DNA of 54,908 nt. It comes from a virus. The stretch covers positions 1 to 54,908 of IMG/VR virus record IMGVR_UViG_3300021197_001056, one strand, 5' to 3'. The notes beneath the pieces were generated by a model. The model saw nothing but the letters and a program-made list of their open reading frames with translations. It was not told where the DNA came from and did no database searches. Made by a program: the position numbers and the translations under genes. Positions 53,369 through 54,908 of this stretch are shown here, piece after piece (within the stretch, counting starts at the first letter, position 1; the number at the start of each line of letters is the position of its first letter).

Positions 53369-54006
53369 ATTTTATCGTTATATAAGTGCATGTTGTGTGC
53401 GTGGTGATAATACCAACCAATCTCAATACCTAGCATTGATGCCACTAACTCTTGTAGCAACGAAAACTGGTATTGATCATTGCAAAAACCATACCATAGA
53501 TCGTTAGATCGCATATACACTGACATACATAGTAAGCCATCAATTATAGTAAACTGTACCGCATAAGTACAAGGTGTATCATGCTCATACATATGCATTT
53601 CTTTACCGTCGTATATACTTATAGCGGCTTGCCTTGTGTCTTTTTCATCGCGAAGTATGTTTATGACTTTAGCTAGTTGATCTTCACGCATCCATTGCCA
53701 ACCGTAGTTAGAGTTTACGCAACCATCTTCATTAGCCATACGTTTCCATATTTCAGGTATCTTACCGTATATTTCACCTAGTTTTTCAATACTGCGATCG
53801 CCAGACAAATACCATTGCCATTCAGCTTCAGCATAATCAAAACTCCATTTACGCTCTGGGTTTGTTATCTGCCTTAAAGACGGGTTTTCTAAATAAAACC
53901 CTACGTTGAAGAGGGCTTTAGTATCACCAAATGGTATGCCATGTTGTAGTATACGATCATGGAGGTATTCGTAAGCTTCATCTGCATGTTCAAATCTATT
54001 TCTCAT
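53365..54006 (-). CDS. ThyA-family enzyme with Asp at the Asn177 position (dCMP hydroxymethylase or methylase candidate)
   Basis: From the ATG at 54006 the 213-residue protein keeps exact E. coli ThyA numbering: Cys146 nucleophile (DTPCTY), Arg166-Ser167, Asp169, His207 and Tyr209 (HLY-type ending). Position 177, Asn in dUMP-using ThyA, is Asp here (GFCNDQY), and 165 is Met instead of Gln. In T4 dCMP hydroxymethylase the same site is Asp (D179), and the engineered Asn-to-Asp change in ThyA favours dCMP. So dCMP hydroxymethylation or methylation is the likelier reaction, using methylene-tetrahydrofolate. A longer ATG start at 54045 exists but overlaps the upstream gene by 50 bases. It is next to MazG-type genes that could act on dCTP. 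Confidence 0.8.
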   Translation of the reverse strand: MRNRFEHADEAYEYLHDRILQHGIPFGDTKALFNVGFYLENPSLRQITNPERKWSFDYAEAEWQWYLSGDRSIEKLGEIYGKIPEIWKRMANEDGCVNSNYGWQWMREDQLAKVINILRDEKDTRQAAISIYDGKEMHMYEHDTPCTYAVQFTIIDGLLCMSVYMRSNDLWYGFCNDQYQFSLLQELVASMLGIEIGWYYHHAHNMHLYNDKI

Positions 54007-54265
54007 TATTTTTGTTCTTATCATAGTAATATTTACAGTACTCATACATTTTAGTTAATGCCTCAACACCTTCATAAGTATTAGGGTCTACCGTAACTTT
54101 TTCATTCATAGTTATTTCAACTAACCATTTACCAGAATTACTCCAGTCAGGTAATACACATATACCTATACTATTATTTACACACCAAGCCCAAGCGTTG
54201 TATTGCTCTTTACTTGGATGTAGATACGGTGCTTTGCGGGAGGGTGCTTTCTTCTTCTTAAACAT
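53996..54265 (-). CDS. Small hypothetical protein in the replication operon
   Basis: The 89-residue protein starts at the ATG at 54265, which overlaps the helicase stop by one base. A TTG four codons upstream is less likely. It begins MFKKKKAPSRKAPYLHPSKEQY and contains WAWCVNNSIGICVLPDWSNSGKW, then a helix with KMYEYCKYYYDK. The basic start and aromatic residues suggest nucleic-acid or protein binding. No family recognised. Confidence 0.6.
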   Translation of the reverse strand: MFKKKKAPSRKAPYLHPSKEQYNAWAWCVNNSIGICVLPDWSNSGKWLVEITMNEKVTVDPNTYEGVEALTKMYEYCKYYYDKNKNNEK

Positions 54266-54908
54266 TATTTCTCCCAAGGCATTGGCTCGTTCTGCATTGT
54301 ATCAGTAGCTAAAGGTATATAACTACCAGACTTGGGCTCCCAATTGAAATGCGCTTCAGCACCATTTTCACCTAAGTTCTGGAACTTAACCTTTAACACT
54401 TTTGCTTTTACAGTCTTAGCCTCGTAATCTCTATGAACTAGAAGACCGTGATAACTAGCATCGTACCATTCACCACCACCTTTAATGTTATACATAGTTG
54501 GTTCTTCAATCTTACCATCTTTGTCTTTATACATCTTAGTAGGGTGAGCTACTACGATAACTAATACATCGAACTTTTTAGCGAATACTTCGATCTTAGT
54601 TAAATATTCCATTGTATATCTGTTAACGTCTTCTGTTTTACAGTTTGTATCTCTAACTTTATTATAAGGATCGATAACAAGACATTTAATACCTTTACGT
54701 TTAACTAGCTCGCCGCCTTTAGTTAAGACTTCGTCTAGTGTGTATCTATCCATATCTATAAAGAAGTAGTTGTCATTAACGTGATCAGTAACCTGTTTCC
54801 ATTTACTAGTACCGACATCAGCTTTTGTAGGCATACCTTCCCAAGTTTTACGCATTAATTTATGCGCATGTAAATAGTTAGGTTTGTTCTCAGGAGATGC
54901 ATAAGCTG
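54265..54908 (-). CDS. Replicative DNA helicase (DnaB / T7 gp4-like), C-terminal part, cut by the window edge
   Basis: The open frame continues past the first visible Met to the window end (it reads AYASPENKPNYLHAHKL just upstream), so this is the C-terminal part of a larger protein. Visible RecA-like helicase motifs are CLVIDPYNKV (Walker B), VLVIVVAHPTKM (motif with the sensor His) and GGGEWYDASYHGLLVHRD (motif 4 region), then a beta-rich end. These match T7 gp4-like and twinkle-type hexameric helicases; Walker A and any primase domain lie outside. It heads the visible minus-strand operon. Confidence 0.8.
   Translation of the reverse strand, partial: AYASPENKPNYLHAHKLMRKTWEGMPTKADVGTSKWKQVTDHVNDNYFFIDMDRYTLDEVLTKGGELVKRKGIKCLVIDPYNKVRDTNCKTEDVNRYTMEYLTKIEVFAKKFDVLVIVVAHPTKMYKDKDGKIEEPTMYNIKGGGEWYDASYHGLLVHRDYEAKTVKAKVLKVKFQNLGENGAEAHFNWEPKSGSYIPLATDTMQNEPMPWEK

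Noticed and set aside
54004-54045. Longer ATG start for the ThyA-like gene at 54045
   Set aside because: It would overlap the upstream gene by 50 bases, whereas the start at 54006 reproduces E. coli ThyA numbering exactly at Cys146, Asp169, 177, His207 and Tyr209.
1-54908. Prophage or lysogeny signs, tRNA genes, CRISPR arrays and insertion sequences
   Set aside because: No integrase, repressor, attachment-like direct repeats at gene ends, cloverleaf or regular spaced repeats were seen on reading the window.

Overview
This window is a contiguous piece of a tailed double-stranded DNA phage genome whose host is most likely a marine member of Bacteroidota, probably a flavobacterium. Host reasoning: one phage gene carries a type IX secretion C-terminal sorting domain, a system known only from Bacteroidota. 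Cysteine repeats of the GC-T/M-DP-x-A-x-NYNP type, common in secreted proteins of marine Bacteroidota, occur in two genes. Start codons sit behind A/T-only leaders with no Shine-Dalgarno sequence. The DNA is AT-rich, with heavy AGA and TTA codon use. Both window edges cut through genes. I see no integrase, repressor, tRNA, rRNA, CRISPR array or insertion sequence, and no gene-free stretch reaches 300 bases.

Layout, plus strand, 1-49759. A truncated gene comes first. It is followed by a zincin/PAP2-phosphatase fusion, a KSPAK-repeat basic protein, a GTA-type holin, two small proteins and a protein with two GroES-like halves. The packaging and head block is small terminase candidate, large terminase, portal, scaffold candidate and major capsid protein, closed by a UUCG-loop terminator. 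Next are two tandem paralogue pairs, an adaptor candidate and a 2305-residue tail nozzle ending in GCTDP-type cysteine repeats. This order and the absence of a tape measure or sheath suggest a podovirus-like particle, somewhat like crAss-like phages, but that placement is inference. A 1297-residue tail protein, a repeat-rich protein with an S74-like end, an EF-hand protein and a 3213-residue giant protein follow; the giant is probably an ejected internal virion protein and contains zincin, HAD and zinc-knuckle motifs.

From 38154 to 49759 there are host-contact, lysis and export genes: a LamG-domain protein, a second holin candidate and basic proteins. Then comes a run of exported proteins: a T9SS cargo protein translationally coupled to a beta-barrel-like protein, a YfiM-like protein, a thioredoxin fold without CxxC and a small exported protein. 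A tail fibre, an M15 peptidase, PhoH and small virion proteins complete the strand. The exported run looks like a phage-encoded programme to alter the host envelope or surface.

The minus strand, 54908-49816, converges on a shared bidirectional terminator and holds replication and nucleotide genes: a DnaB/T7-gp4-like helicase (cut by the edge), a small protein, a ThyA-family enzyme with Asp at the position equivalent to E. coli Asn177, a GIY-YIG-like/MazG fusion, a second MazG-like protein, a PD-(D/E)xK endonuclease, a 52-residue conserved protein and a monomeric B12-dependent ribonucleotide reductase. The genes overlap by one to a few tens of bases, as in one operon. Together they would supply dNTPs, resolve or degrade DNA and perhaps make a modified cytosine.
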